This document shows, piece by piece, positions 1 through 14,200 of a stretch of 64,000 nt of DNA. The notes below the pieces were generated by a model. The model was not told the DNA's origin, did no database searches, and saw only the letters and a list, made by a program, of their open reading frames with translations. Numbering within the stretch: the first letter of the stretch is position 1; the number at the start of each line of letters is the position of its first letter. A program made the translations under genes and the position numbers. Source of the DNA: Typha latifolia (lineage: Eukaryota > Streptophyta > Magnoliopsida > Poales > Typhaceae); NCBI GenBank assembly GCA_019914945.1, contig CM034101.1:3669188-3733187 (forward strand). Direction: 5' to 3'.

Positions 1-3000
1 TATTGGAAGCCACAATTACTGGCACAGGGCTTGCTTCATGTTTGAATTCTGAAACTCATTCATGAATATCTTGTATATGTAACAATGAAAATGGTTTATG
101 TTACATAGTTCTACGAGCATTACTGAAATGTGACATGTCTGAAAGATTAGACAATTTTGAAGATTATTCCTGGTTGTAATCAATGAAGACATTACTGAAA
201 TGTGAAATGTATTTTAGTCACAGGTTTTCTAATGGTGCTCTAGGATACTGTTTCGGATCCTAAATTCACCTCAAATTTGTACAACTTTTTTTTATAAAAA
301 AATGTCAGCTTGGTTGAATTTGTTCATAACAAATATATCGTTCACCCACAAAAGAGGAAATTAAGTTCTTATAGAATTTCCACCGCCCTTTCAACAGGAG
401 TCATCAAGTCTGTTGTACCCTTCAGATATGGTGGTAGTGTAGCTTCTATGGGATGAATCTTTGGTATTATGGTGGAATGCATTACACTAATAAATGATAC
501 TTTTGCTGCTATAAATACATTTTACTCTTTTATCTAAGGGTTGCATAGTAACCCAATTCATAGTATTTAACTGTAGAGCTTTTGTTGTTATCTGATTTTA
601 GTGGTTTAACTTTTGAGGTCCTACTGATAAAGAAGTAATCACCAACAAATTTTACAAGCATGTTTGAATTGTCTTTATCGACTGCAATATCGAGATTTTA
701 CTGTTCTTAGATGTGTTCTTGCCTAGATCAAGTCTGGCACCTGCCTCAATCTTCCAGCATGTGAAAATTGAGGTTTAATAGGTTCTAAAGCAATAAGTTA
801 TAATCATGAGGTTCCATGAGGCCTCAACTTCTTTCATTTTTATTTCTAAGGTCTACCCTTATTTTGTTCATTTCTAATGTGACCACCCTTCGCTGCTGTT
901 TCTTGATGGGTGTGATAGTATTTATGTTATGCAGGGATACTATGACCTCTGATACCTTTATCAGCTCATTATAGCATCTGATATTTTGACTCAAAATTGC
1001 TGGATTGTTTTTAAGTTGTAATTTCTGCTTCTGTTCGAGTTCATGATTTGCTCTTTTTTATTTTCAATATCTTCAAAGGAGACAAAAAAAGAGGCAGTTA
1101 CCACTGTTCTTGTACTCAACTTGCTAATTTATTGGTAAATTTGCTTTATCTGATAGAGTAAGACATCTTAAGCTAGTAGTAAATGACTCGAGTCTAAGAA
1201 AGTTCAATGCTTTGTGACACTATTAAATGTCGCTGTGACTTAAATTACATCAATGGCGTTTTAGATAGCTTTTTTAAGCTAAAGAGTAAAATGGCTGAGT
1301 GTTAGTTCAAATGCTTCATGACGCTGTTAAATGCCGCTGCGACTTTAGTTACACCAATCACCTGCTTTAGTCAGCTGTTATGCACCGATCACTTTATTAC
1401 CTTGTTCACCGTTTGATTCAAGTTTTGGAAACTACTGCCAAGCAATTTAGATTATCCAACCTACCATCTGCAGCTACACTGATTAGTATTTTGCATGACT
1501 AGCAGGAACAGAAGGCAGATTGAGTTATGGTGAACGTAAGCACTCCAACATGAGGCATCTGAACTGAGTTAAAATTATTTCCATTGATGGAGTCAGTATC
1601 TGTTCTATTTATCTTCTTCTCTATTCTCATGAATTGGATATTTTTCATGAGTCAGATGATTTTATCTTGTGTGGATGGGGGGATAGACCTTGTTGTAAAC
1701 TTATACGGTCTCAAGTTCTTTTCTTCTAATCACTGTTGAATTTATTTCATGGATCCTGAGAAAGTTAGGGTGCCCTTAAATGCATCATGTAATTGTATCC
1801 TCGTCAGATGCATGTGGTATCTCTTTCAGACTGTAACTTAAACGGGACATCTTATTTGTATTGAGATTTTGTTGTTATGTATCTTAGGATCAGAAATAGA
1901 TCTCAAATATGAAAAACTTGTGATCTATATGAGGGAGGACTGATGCTGGGTGTATGAATGCCCGTTACTAGCTAAATTATTGTGAAAATTTTCCTTTTCT
2001 TTGAAAGAGAGGCAACTTGTGGCATCCAAGTTAAAGTCATGAAAACTAGACACTATAATAACTTAAATTGGTGTGTGTTTTCAGTGCTAGTTTAAGAAAT
2101 GAATATTAGCTAAACTAGTTTAGACTTTATTCTACAACCAAACATCCAAAATAATAGTATGCAAATGGCAAACTGCCTGCAATAGACAAAGATGCTAATC
2201 CTCTCGGATATATTATTAGTTAAATAATAGTAATCAGAAAACAACTCACTCAAATCATGGCAATTAAATTTTCGAATTTGAATCATTAAAGGGGCTCATA
2301 GTATATATTTCTGAATTCGAATCAAATTTAAATTCTTACTAATCTCTCAAATAAATAAAAAAAATCTCAAATTATGCAAATATAACACTCCGGTGAAAAC
2401 TTCACTAAATATCAACCCTAATATCAGTGATGACCTAGCAACCATCCATTTAGTTATGAGTCAAGTCAGTTTAGCAACTCTGGCACCACCGCGTGCACCA
2501 GAAAAATACCAAAAAGCCAGAAAGAAGAATCAGAGGCAGCACCTGCGACAACTTCATCCTAAAGCTCAATAAACCTCTCTAATGTGCCTCTCACATTCTT
2601 CGAGCCTGCAAAGGCGAAAGCTGTAAAGGATGCAGAATGCTTTTCTTTACAATCATGGAGGAAGAGGGTCCACCACTGTAACCATTTTACGACTTTTCGA
2701 GCACTAGTGATTCCCTCTGTGTCTCCATTACCAACCAGCATCCTACCGACCCCAATAAATAAATGTTAGGTATTTTGGCCTGCACAGAGACTGACACACA
2801 AGGACAAGAGATTCTTTCAACTCCAATTCGACCACATGCTTTCCAGATTCACACATCAAACAAATCCCTCTCCACCTCTTCCGGTGGACGTTGTGTTCAA
2901 AACTGTTTTGAGAAAAATTCAAGCACAAAGGTTCACACTCGGCATCCATCATATCACCACTGTAAATCTACAACATGTCGCATATCATTATGTACAAGAG

Positions 3001-5685
3001 AAGGTTACATCACATGGGATGAGTTTCGAAGTTCGGATTTTATTACAAGGTTAGTAGCATAATGGGATCAATACAGGCATATGCTACTTATACAGAATAC
3101 AACATGCGTGTCTACCGATGACCTGACCAACAGTTACAAGATTGGCATTGCCTAGGTCACAGTCATAAAAGTTAAAACACGTTTAAGATAGAGACTAAAT
3201 AACTGGAGCACATTACCTGTCAGTTCCCTACGGACAATACGGTAATTTGGCCGGTCATCAGCAATACATAACAGTAGTGGTGGCAAGGAGTTACCACTTA
3301 GAGGAGTAAAACGACCAGCTTGGAATTTGTTATCCATGCAGTCCAAAGAAATTGTTTAGCTGCCGATCTCTCGTGATTGCATTGCCCTAAGATTGACAGC
3401 ATGAGATGGGTAAATCAGCACATCATAGAAAAGGAGGAACTGATAACATGACACTCCCACAAATAATAGGAGTCATGAACATATAAAAGGAACACCACTA
3501 TATACTAAGTGGACAAAGATAGTTGTTGTCATTAAGTCAGCAAGAATTGAGAAGAAAAAAAGAAGAGAGAAAAATTGCACAAGCAAAGCAGAACTAATAA
3601 AGAATTTCTTAAAATCCATGATATAATTAAATAAGACAATTCAGTATTTTCAATGCTACTAGCAAAGCAGAACTAATAAGGACTTAAAAAAGTAAACACT
3701 GATAATATGTTTGAGCAATTGACTAAGTAGTTAAAACAGAGAAACACAGATTTCTCCAGAAACTGTTCTAGGCACTTAATACCATCACGGAGTTGCTACA
3801 TTTACTGCAAGATGTAACAGGTGACAAGCAAATTATTATAACTTGCAGAAAGTTTTTGACATATAAAGTTTCTCAACATGACCCAAACAGCATCCATGTC
3901 AAAGAAATGGAAGAGAAGTCAGAAAACAAGAAGTAATTTTCCTAAGCAATTATCATCAATAGCTGAGAGCAAAAGATCCCAAAATGGCCAACTAATTTCT
4001 GATATAAGAAGACCTAATTGATCACACTGGCAGATGTGTTTGACAAAACTGCAGACAATAAAGCAGGGAAGGTGGGTGAGGAGAGAAGAGACCAAATTTG
4101 GCCAGAGATAGGGAGGGGTCTCCCCCAGTAGTGATCCTGCCCATACGACCAAATTTGGCTGATGATGGTCGAAATTTGATCAGCAAAGGTGGCTCAGTAG
4201 CAATTTCTACTGATGGAGGGTCGGAGAAAGAAAACCTCATCTAACCCTAACAAAGGGAATGAAGAGGGGATGGAGAACTCTTTACAACATGAATTTCAAA
4301 GATAAACTATAAGAAAAAAGACATCTCCCTTGCTTATGTACAAATATATATTTTTCACAAGGAAAATAGTCAAAATACTTTTCCTTTACAGAATCACAAG
4401 CTCAGGTGAATGGTCTAAAACCGATAGCTAGTGATGCATAAAAACCAATAAGCTTGGGTGTGTAAAGATCTTTCTTTTACAGCTTCTGAGTCTCATATAA
4501 TTGCTGTTAGAGTTCAATACCTATTTCAAACCGCTGAAGTTATATGTGCCTTTGAAATCTAACTTTTGATGATTTACATCAATAAAGGCACTCCCTTGAT
4601 GCCCTTGATCCTAAAAATCTACCTCTATGAAGAACAATGAAAATGCATTACATGACCTAAAAACTGCCATAACTGATATAGATCAGACCCGCAGTAGATT
4701 TTTCTGACTGACAGGATCATTTTAGGTCACAAACTTTTTATGCATTACATCCCACTCCTACTTTATCAGAAGCAGTTAATGCCATCAACAATGTATATCT
4801 TCAATCATAAACTTTAGGCAACCAAGTATAGCAGCAACGATGTACAAAATAGTGATATTTGTTCACCAGAATTATAAAATTTTACTATTTCTTATTTTTC
4901 TCTCCCTTATTTTTATACTAGGATAGATACTGTATTGATATTAGCTAACTTTTGATATATAAAACATCAAGCATATTAGGATATCAATATCTTAAAATTC
5001 ACAATACAAGCGAATCAGATGATCTAAAATTCATAGAACATACTAGTAAGGGGCAAAATAACTAAGATTCAACTAGTAAAAAATCATGATGGACTATGAT
5101 GAAATGAATCAGTACTCACGGTCAAAGGGAAGTGTATACTTATAAGAAGTATTTCTTGATACACAAGAATATTTCAGGCTTTACAGCTAGTTGATAGTAT
5201 TGTACTTGGAAACCGAAATTTTAGGTGATGACTAATGACGAAAACAATACACTCGAAAAAATATTTTGGCCATACACAATTGCTCCACAAAAAATTTCAA
5301 AGAAAGGGAAGAGAAGGCAGCAAACTTATCATGATTTTTAGCCATCTACATGAATCATCTAGCTCTATTGAGAACTATGCTCTACCATCCTAAGGCCATT
5401 GCTATATTTCTCTAAGCTTCTATTGTTGTCCTTCATGTTTTACAGTTCCTCTTATTCGCCTGCAACAAAAGTCGAATAACTCCTTTCAACTAAAGAATGT
5501 AGATATGGTCTCCAGTTGTACCAAAATGTATATAGGCTTATGCAAATAAACAAACAAACCCCAATCTTAAGACCACCATTTTCCACTCTAAGCATTAATA
5601 AGTAATCAACCTAATTCTAGAACACAATTTTCCTACACCAATTACATAAAATATCTTGAGGATATTTTTTTTTTCTGAAAAATTA
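1..5685. other. Gene-poor region, no recognised coding sequence
   Basis: I see no exon chain or protein family here. Open frames are all under 100 codons and show no recognisable motif. Positions 1202-1257 and 1304-1360 are an imperfect direct repeat. On the minus strand the region lies downstream of the F-box gene and may hold a long or spliced 3' UTR, because a good splice donor (AGAG|GTAATT) sits at 5687/5686, about 38 bases past the stop. Frames at 2559-2741 and 3152-3346 (minus) could lie in such UTR exons but are not supported as coding. Confidence 0.6.
1202..1360. repeat. Imperfect direct repeat, 57-bp unit, period about 102
   Basis: The unit starting GTTCAATGCTTTGTGACACT at 1202 recurs at 1304 as GTTCAAATGCTTCATGACGC, followed by matching TTAAATG-CGCTG-GACTT-TTACA-CAAT text. 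Identity is about 80% by eye. Function unknown. Confidence 0.6.
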
Positions 5686-5725
5686 CCTCTTGGGGATTGA
5701 ATTCTCAGATGCCACTTTTTGTAGC

Positions 5726-6919
5726 TCAAAAGGAATTCATCTCGAGGCAGTATGTTCTCCGCTTCACAAGCATCCTCACTGCCGTCCTGTACGGCTCTTC
5801 AAAGGCATCCGAGACCCAGCACAAATCGGAGGGCCCAACAACACCCCCATTTCCCCCCTCCCCTGTGCGCTCCTCACTAGGCCTTATAGCCACCAGAGTT
5901 GCCCCCTTCAAGACCACTCCACCTGGCAACTCTAGGTGTGGTGCGTACCAAAGCCGCATGCTAAGAGCCGGCACAAGCGTCCTATGCGAGCTCCCTGATG
6001 CTGAGACCGGCCTCACACGCAGTTCCTGAAGCTGTCTTCTATCCATCGTCAACACTCCCTGCCCATCGGCATCCGTCAGATCCAGGCTGTCGAGCGTCTC
6101 GTGATCAGAAATAATGGGCTGCAAAAGGTAATGCCGGGCTGAGGCGGCGATCAAAGAACTGATCGTCCACACCACCCTAAGTTTCAAGCTACCATTCGTA
6201 TAAAACGACTCTGGGATGCTCCCGTTGTCATCAACTCCGCCACACGCATCCTGAAAGTTAGGGTTAGGAATAGCACTAGACGATTTGGGGGAGATGGAGG
6301 AAGCCCCAAGGATAACGCAGCTGTCCAACGTGGATCCAAAGTCTGCTCTCCATTTGAGGAGAACTCCGTCGTCAACCCCGAGCTCCCCCGCAGGGAGTTC
6401 GATCTGAAGTCGCCTGATCTCCTTAAAGTTCTTCAAGACCTCGGACGGCGAGTGATGCGAGACCTCGGAAACGGCGCCGGTGGAAGAGGACGAGGAGGCG
6501 CCGGCGCCGGAAGTGGACCTCCGGGCTCCAGCGGTGCCGGCGGAGGGGCCAAGGATGTGACCTAGTGCTTGGAGCGGCTTGACGAGCCCCCCAAGAACAA
6601 GCCGCGCAAGGTGGGAGAAAACCCCACGCGTCTTGTCTCCTCCGCCGGCTGCGGCAGGCGACGGCGAGGGGTCGTCGGAGATGACGCAGTCGACGCGAAC
6701 GACGACGTAGTCGACGAGCGGGACGAGGGCGTGGAACCTCCGCGAGACGAGGCAGCAGCGGCCAAGGGCCTTCACGTCGCCGATCCGGTTGAAGACGACG
6801 AGGAGGATCGAGTCCGGCAGCCGATCGAAGTGGTCGATCCCCTCGTCCTCCGCCGCACGATCGACGACGAACGGCCCAGTTCCACCCAGATCCGTCGACA
6901 TCGGGTCGCAAGACCGCAA
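5726..6919 (-). CDS. F-box protein, AUF family (At5g46170/At1g30200-like)
   Basis: This is an intronless gene for a 397-residue protein. An F-box lies at about residues 31-70 (HFDRLPDSILLVVFNRIGDV, then ALGRCCLVSRRFHALVP), followed by the block VVVRVDCVISDD. The C-terminus is RRTYCLEMNSF. As I recall, all of these are hallmarks of the plant AUF1/AUF2, At5g46170 and At1g30200 group. Such proteins act as substrate receptors of SCF ubiquitin ligases; AUF1/2 affect auxin transport. The middle (residues 85-160) is low-complexity and Ser/Ala/Gly-rich. The first ATG (6919) is used; Met7 is an alternative. Length fits the family and no lesion is seen. The 5' half is strongly GC-rich, giving several long shadow frames. 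A possible 3' UTR splice donor follows the stop. The next gene on the same strand is ornithine aminotransferase. The substrate is unknown. Confidence 0.93.
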   Translation of the reverse strand: MRSCDPMSTDLGGTGPFVVDRAAEDEGIDHFDRLPDSILLVVFNRIGDVKALGRCCLVSRRFHALVPLVDYVVVRVDCVISDDPSPSPAAAGGGDKTRGVFSHLARLVLGGLVKPLQALGHILGPSAGTAGARRSTSGAGASSSSSTGAVSEVSHHSPSEVLKNFKEIRRLQIELPAGELGVDDGVLLKWRADFGSTLDSCVILGASSISPKSSSAIPNPNFQDACGGVDDNGSIPESFYTNGSLKLRVVWTISSLIAASARHYLLQPIISDHETLDSLDLTDADGQGVLTMDRRQLQELRVRPVSASGSSHRTLVPALSMRLWYAPHLELPGGVVLKGATLVAIRPSEERTGEGGNGGVVGPSDLCWVSDAFEEPYRTAVRMLVKRRTYCLEMNSF

Positions 6920-8289
6920 CAGATCGGATCCAAAACGAGGGAGGCAGAGGAAACGGAAGGCAGCGCGAATTTTGAAGAGATATTAGAGAGGAGAAGGATG
7001 AGGAGGCATCCCTTTCGATCTGCTGACGAAGGACGCAAGGGGCGTATTAAAGAGAGCGGAGGAGGTGTGGTGGAAGAAACCCTAATAATAACCTAATTCT
7101 GAATTGTTTATTGCTTAAAACAAATGAAAGCTTAGGTGGGAGAAAGAAAAGGTTGCTTCCTTTCAATTCCTTGGTCTTAGTTTATTCTTTGGAACTTGCT
7201 CCCCCCCTTATTTCTTTTTTTCTTAAAGGAAAGTTTGCATCTAACACCCTTCATTTTTTGGACTTATTATCACGGAAATTTATATCTAACTATCTAACGA
7301 CCTCCGTATGGGATTAGGTAGGATGAGCACAAAAAGATTGACCACCCTAATTTCATATTTCTCAACTTTCCGGAGGTTGATATCGAAAAAGTTCATAAAG
7401 CACGACATTAGATACAATTATATATTTTTTTTTCTTCTATTGCCTTGCTTTTTTATCAGTTCACTTTACTTTTGTTTAATCCGTTCATGAAGTCACCAGA
7501 ACGCGAGATAAATTAACACCCATGATGCCAGTTATAAATATTAAAAATATAAGGTGTAAATTATAAATAGCTAAAAAAAACGTAGGGTGTTAAAAGAAAT
7601 TAAACACACATGAAATCCAAAATCCTTGTTCCCTTGGGGGTTAAAATAAAGGCACGAAGGATTTAACCCTGGTATTAGATATTCGTCGCCATCCTTGAAT
7701 TCAATTTTGGATTCTTTCCTTATACTTAAAGTTATACCAAACTCGAATACCTCCCACTTAAAAATTCTTTTGTTGACCAAGGGACAAGGATATGAGTTCA
7801 GATGTGATCTAAGTAGGAAGAAATTAAAGGTCAACTATATACTCTCCTCAGTGGATAAGATGCAACTACCACAGGGCACACTTAATTCTGGTGTTAACAT
7901 TGCAAGTAGTGACCAGCATGACGATAGCCAGTCTGGAATACTTCTAATCCAACTTTAGTACCTTGATTTGATGATAACAAGTGGGTTGGAAGAAGCTACC
8001 AAACTTAATAAAAAGTAAGAAAAATGGCAGTTACAAAGTTCTGAAGTTCACAAGAACCATCCTGTGAATCTTCAGAAAAGCATTTATACAGCATAAGAAC
8101 CTGGGCATGATTGCAGATACAACTTTTACTGATGAAATTATTTTCGCGCATAGGTGCAAAATGTAGTCTATTGGTACTAATGAAGAACAACGATGAAATT
8201 ATTCAATAATGGAGCTTTATGTTCATCTCAGCACTGCAGTGTGCTGTGAAAGATTATAATAGATTTGGTCATGGAATATTAGTCTTCTA
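6920..8289. other. Intergenic between F-box and OAT genes
   Basis: The first 180 bases upstream of the F-box start are GC-rich and purine-rich and probably hold its 5' UTR and promoter. The rest (7100-8289) is AT-rich and contains the 3' UTR of the OAT gene near 8200-8289. No further gene is recognised; open frames of 60-87 codons here have no recognisable motif. Confidence 0.6.
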
Positions 8290-11200
8290 TTAGTCATCGA
8301 TGTTGGTGGAATCATACATGCCTCGTCCACACCTATCGCATACTTGGTTCTCTGCTGTTGTTGCTTCTGATTTTGCGATCTGCTTCTGCAGCTTTGGTAA
8401 ATCAAACTCCAAGACATCTCTAAGAGCTTTTGAAGCTTCAGTAAGCTCCTCGAGGCTGAAATAGATAACAATGATCAGAAATTGGTGAAGAGAAGTTTAA
8501 AATTTCAAACTTGCAAGTCACTTAACCATATGGAATTTAGATTGATCTGCATTAACAAAGAGAATATTTATAGGCCTCATATAATTTTCTTTCTCCGTAA
8601 TACTGGAATTGAAGCTTGAAGAGAGATTGAAAAGGATCTTAATATAGGCTCAACAACAGCTGTTGGCTGTTTCCTCAAAATAATAGCTATTGGCTAAACC
8701 AGGAATTATTTACACTTCATGGAAGTTAAATTTAGGAAGATAGTCAATGGAAAAGTTGGAAATTTATCGGAGAGAAAAGAATAAGATGATAGGTAAGGGT
8801 AATAAATTAACTTGATAGATTTAAGGGCATAATGATCAACATTCAATATCTAGCCCACCATATGGAATATTCATGGTTCTTGCACAGTTGATGATGATCT
8901 CCCTGTGGATGTTCTACCTGTCAATGTTTATAAGACAATAGCTATTATATTGAAAATAATGAATCTTATTATGGTCTTATTTCATTAAATTGGAAGCTAC
9001 TGAGTTCATATATATAATGAATAAAACATGTAGAAGTATTGACCTATCATAATTAAGTCTATCATCCATTTCTAAACCATTTAAAAGAAAAAAAGTAAAA
9101 TATTCTCATTCAAGACCCATAAAAAAAAAATCAAACCAATGAAATTAAATAAACTTGTGGCTACCTAATCATATGCTGCCACTTTCAAATCCTACAAAGT
9201 ACAAGCTACTAAATGATATATCAAATAAAAGAAATACAAAAAGAAAGTGTCTCCATTTTTTCACTGATATATGCGTTGGCGAATTATACCTGATAGTGAG
9301 TGGAGGAGCTAATCGAATTATAGTGTCATGTGTGGGCTTGGCAAGAATACCCCTCTCCTTCAACTTGATGCATATGTCATAAGCGGAAACGGGAGATAGA
9401 GCTTTGCTATTCAGATCTACTGCATTGAGCAACCCTCTTCCCCGTACTTCTTTTATTATTTGAGGGAATTTCTGTTGAACCTTTGCTAACTGATCCCTGA
9501 ATTCCTGTCCCAACTTGGCAGCTCTGCGGAGAAATAAAATGTGACGAGATTTACAGAAGTGGACATAATGAACAATGGTCGCAAGAGAATCACTCGTATT
9601 GGAGTTTATTTATACTAGTCAATAACCTTTTGCCATTGATAGTTAGAAGTTGTATTAGTAGTCTCTACAGCAACAAGGTTAAGAGCCTTCGAAGTTGCTT
9701 CAAATCATTCATGAAAAAAATGTGGACAGTTCGGCTTACTTTTGATAGAACCCAAGGTTCACCAAAAGTTTATCAACTTAGGTGCCAAATGTTATTCTAT
9801 CTGATTTTCTTCACTAAGTTTTTCTAGGTTCCCATTTCACGTTTTCATTCTGTTATTGTCTCTATGTTCTCTTTTTTATCTGCACCATAACGTACATCAA
9901 TAAAGGACATGAACAGAAAGAGGAGATACCTAAATCCAATTCAAAGTTTCAAACAGATCAAATTCAAGGAATGCTTGTCATTCTCATTGATTATTGCATC
10001 TAGATCCAAGAATATGGCCTTATTATATATTTGTTTCAGTATCAGTGTCTCATTGTTGAGCTAAATGGACACTAACTTTGATTTATAAAACTTCTTTTTT
10101 CTCCTCTATTACAAAATGATGTAGAATATCCCTACTCATCATACTGTTTTTGTGGTGAACAACCCCCAAATGCTGATGTGCAGAGAACTCAGAAGTTCAT
10201 ATCTTACTAAGATCAGTTAGAGATCCTTATTCAGCCTTATATGAAACAGAAAAATTAGGGTCCCCAGAATAAGGTAACCAGATTGACAAAAATGATATAA
10301 TTTACTAAAACACTGTAGCTCTACGTTCCTAATTGAATGCAAGTCTTTCCAAAATTGTGGAACTAATGTCTGCAAGCACTTATGCGAGAACAACGAAGAT
10401 CACATATCCCCTCTTTCATGGGTCGCCTCTAGTCTTGCGGGATGTAGCCATGGAAGTCTTAATATGAAAATCTAACAATGTAAATGTTCTTAGTCATTGG
10501 TGTACTTTTATTATGTCATCAGGTCATTATGGGATCTTCACACAATTGGAATTTGCAAAGTCAGTTACATCAAGAAATCTTTTATTTCCTAAAAAGGTTA
10601 GGTTGCCTGATCTTATCTCCTTAGCAGAATTTCTACAGCCAAGGCTGGCAAAAACTAACAGAATGCCAACTCCCAAGTGTAAGAAGACAGTGTACCTCTC
10701 AATCAGTCCTTCATCTTTGATTACATTCAATGCAGCAATTGCAACAGCACTCCCCAAAGGATTGCCTCCAAAAGTACTGTCAATAATCACATCTAGGCAC
10801 TTTAATTTCCAAGTATTACAGAAAATGACATACAAAAGGTTGTATGTAGAAAAAAATAACTTTTCAAGTATATCATCAAAGAGAATTAAAATCACGGAAA
10901 ATGTTGCAGAACGTGAAGCTAAATATCAATCTTCTATTATTTTGTTTTTTCTACTTTTTGATAATAAGAAAAGGAGAAAACTACAGAAAAATTCACCTTC
11001 CATGCTCTCCTGGCTTGAGACACAGCATGATATCCTTGTCAGCAAGAACTGCACTAACTGGTACAACTCCTGCACCTAGAGCTTTTCCTAGTATCTAGTG
11101 TCAATGGAAATAGCAAGCATAAAGGCTCAATATAATTAGCTTAAGATTTCAGATAGAAGATATCCCCCCCTAATTTTTTCTTTACTTTTCCATATATCAT

Positions 11201-14200
11201 GTCCACAAGACCACAACAAACTAAAGGTCGTTGGACTACAAACCAAAAGGACATAGACATGAGCTTTACACAAGAACTCACCACCACATCAGGCCGGATG
11301 TTTTCCCAATCACATGCCAGCATTTTCCCTGTACGGGCTATGCCTGTTTGAATTTCATCAGCAATCATTAGAACGTTGTATCTGGAACACAGATCTCTGG
11401 CAGCTTTCAAATAACCATCTGGTGGTATTATTACCTATGAGAAGTTATACAAAAATAAACGAGGCAATTATGTGTGAAAACTTAAAACAATAACCAAGAA
11501 AACGATAGCATGTCAAATGCCACCAAAATATTATGACAGCTGCTATAAAAGATTGACTCGTTAGAACAGACATTCTTGAGCAAAAAACAACGATCAGCAT
11601 TTAACTTAAAATTAACAACCAGAATTAAAGAAGTCATCATCACCAGAAAGGTAAATAAAACAAGGCCAACTGCTAGTGCTGGTGGAAGGAAATGACAGAA
11701 AGGTACTAATAAATCATGCAAAGACCAAAAAAATTGATAGACTACTTCAAAGATTTTGCTATTAAAAGAGCTATAATAAGCACTGATTGCAGAAAAATAT
11801 AATTAAATAAAAGGCTTTTATCTTTTGTTATGTTAATAATTCACTGTGAGAAGAGTCAGATTCGACTAAAAAAGATAAAACAAATTCTCAAGCATACTTA
11901 CTCCTGCCTCTCCTTGGATTGGTTCAAATAAAAATCCACACACTCGATCCCCATGATCTGAAATTCCAACGGTTCCATCAAATTACCAATTAAGAAGAAA
12001 AGTTGTACAATTGAAATTGAAACTAGTGTAGGGCTTCAGTCATGGATAAGGTGATCACCTTTGAATATTCTCTCAAGTGCACCAAGATCACCAAAATCAA
12101 CTTTCAGATGGCCCGGAACCAACGGGCCAAATCCACGGGTTGCATCATTGTCACAGCTCATAGAGATTGCACCTAATGTCCGTCCATGAAAACATCCGCA
12201 ACATGATACTATGATAGCCTGCAAATGTACTGTTTTCTAAGATAAAATGATTATTCAAGGATTTAGCTTTCATTGCCAAACTACTCTATTCTTAGTTCAC
12301 TGAATTTGTAAGATCTTTGCCACAGGCTTACATTGGACGGTACTAGCTCATAACATCTTATAGGAAATTTGAAGAAATAAATCAAACAGAGCAGAATAGT
12401 TTTTCAATGTAGGTAAAATTGGACTGCGCTACTGAGTTGTAAGACTTTATTATACAACTTTATTCCAATCCACAGAATAATACATTACTTCAACATAAGA
12501 TATTTAAAGCTAGTGCCAACTCTCACCGTCACCGAAAAGAAATAGGAGGAACTCAAATCATATATGGAATATTGCATCCTTGCAAAATGAACGATAGTTG
12601 AAAAGCCCTAGAAATCTCTAAAAGGAATGACACTAAAAGAAACACCTGGATAGTATCCATGTTGCCTCCACCGAACATCATCGTCTAGCATCTATGTATA
12701 ATTGATAGAATCTATTATAAAAATCTGTAAGTGTTACATCTTATGTAAGATGATTGAAATCTAGTTAGATTATATAACTTCTCATTTGAATAATGAGCTT
12801 ATGTTCTCTTGCTACTAAGCAGTCACACATTTGAAGGTTCAGCATTGTATGATTAGATTTATATCATTAATGTCGGTAATGAGGACATATACTGAAATTG
12901 AAGTGTTAAAATTGCAAATCAAAATTTTGTAATTTGTTTCAACTTCATTACCTCATCCTTGGGTATCTTTTTCTTCTCATAACCCCATTTTCTTGCCAAT
13001 TTAAGAGCTGTTTCCACACCTTCAGCTCCTGTATTCATTGGTAACATCATTTCGTATCCAAACATGCTTGTCAGATGCTTTGCAAAGATTGGAAATTTGT
13101 CATTGTAGAAAGCTCTAGAACTGAGAGTAAGTCTTTCTGCTTGTTCAACTAAAGCTTTCACAACTTTTGGATGGGAATGCCCCTAATAAAAAGAAATTTA
13201 AATCTCAATGTTACTGTCTCGACCAGAAATCAACCAGGCTGAACTGAAAGAAAAGAACTAGGCAGAAATAGCCATCTAAATTATGCCTGAAGATTATGTG
13301 GGAGACATTTGATGGAAAATCAAAATTTCAAAGGTAAATCTTGGATCAGCAACAAGTCAAGAAATGTTTTTCTGGCAAGACAAGATACCTGATTTACAGC
13401 AGAATAAGCAGACAGGAAATCAATGTATTTATTGCCTTCTGGGTCCCACACACTTGTGCCTTTTGCTTGAGAAAATACCATAGGGATTGGATGATAACTG
13501 CAGAGAATAGCAGGCTTGAGAGCAACAAAGAATTACAGCTGCTCACCTACTTGTGCGAGGAGGGTAACACTATCATGTGATATAAAAAAAATCGCAGAAT
13601 CTGATGAATAAATTTCACAATTATTGATAGCGGAACCAATAGACTTTCTGTAGAGATCAAACCGATGATGTGTAGAACTATTTGCAGAAGATTGCAAGGG
13701 AAAAGGAGCTTCTACATTTATTTAAAGCTTTCAAATGCCAATCAAATCTATTGTGTATTGTAACATAATAATACAGTGCATGATCCTTCTCTGATTAAAA
13801 TAACTAAAAGTTCTAATTTTAAGTCTACAATTAAGAAGAAATGAACTACTAAAATCTACACTTATTAAAGACCACTGCTTCGCATCCAAAAGAACTTCTC
13901 GTTCTACTTCTATATCAATCCGTTGACCATTTCAGAAGATTGGCGACAGTATATACATTCGAACAGACCCTCAAACAGAAGGAAAGAACAATTGGAACAT
14001 AAATCGCGCAAGATCCTGATCCAATACCATAAACCAAAACTTCAACTGGCATTCCGACAAATGGGCCACCCACAAAACGCATTTCAAACAAACAACAAGC
14101 AGGGGAACAGAACAAACACGACAAGAACAAATTAAGATAAAATTGAGCAAAACCAACATCCAATCCCAACAAATTCGAGCTTCACATGGGCATTCTGACA

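Noticed and set aside
6423..7096. Long frames on both strands over the F-box gene (162, 175 and 88 codons)
   Set aside because: They arise from the GC-rich, low-complexity 5' half of the F-box gene. Their proteins are Arg/Pro/Ser-rich without domains.
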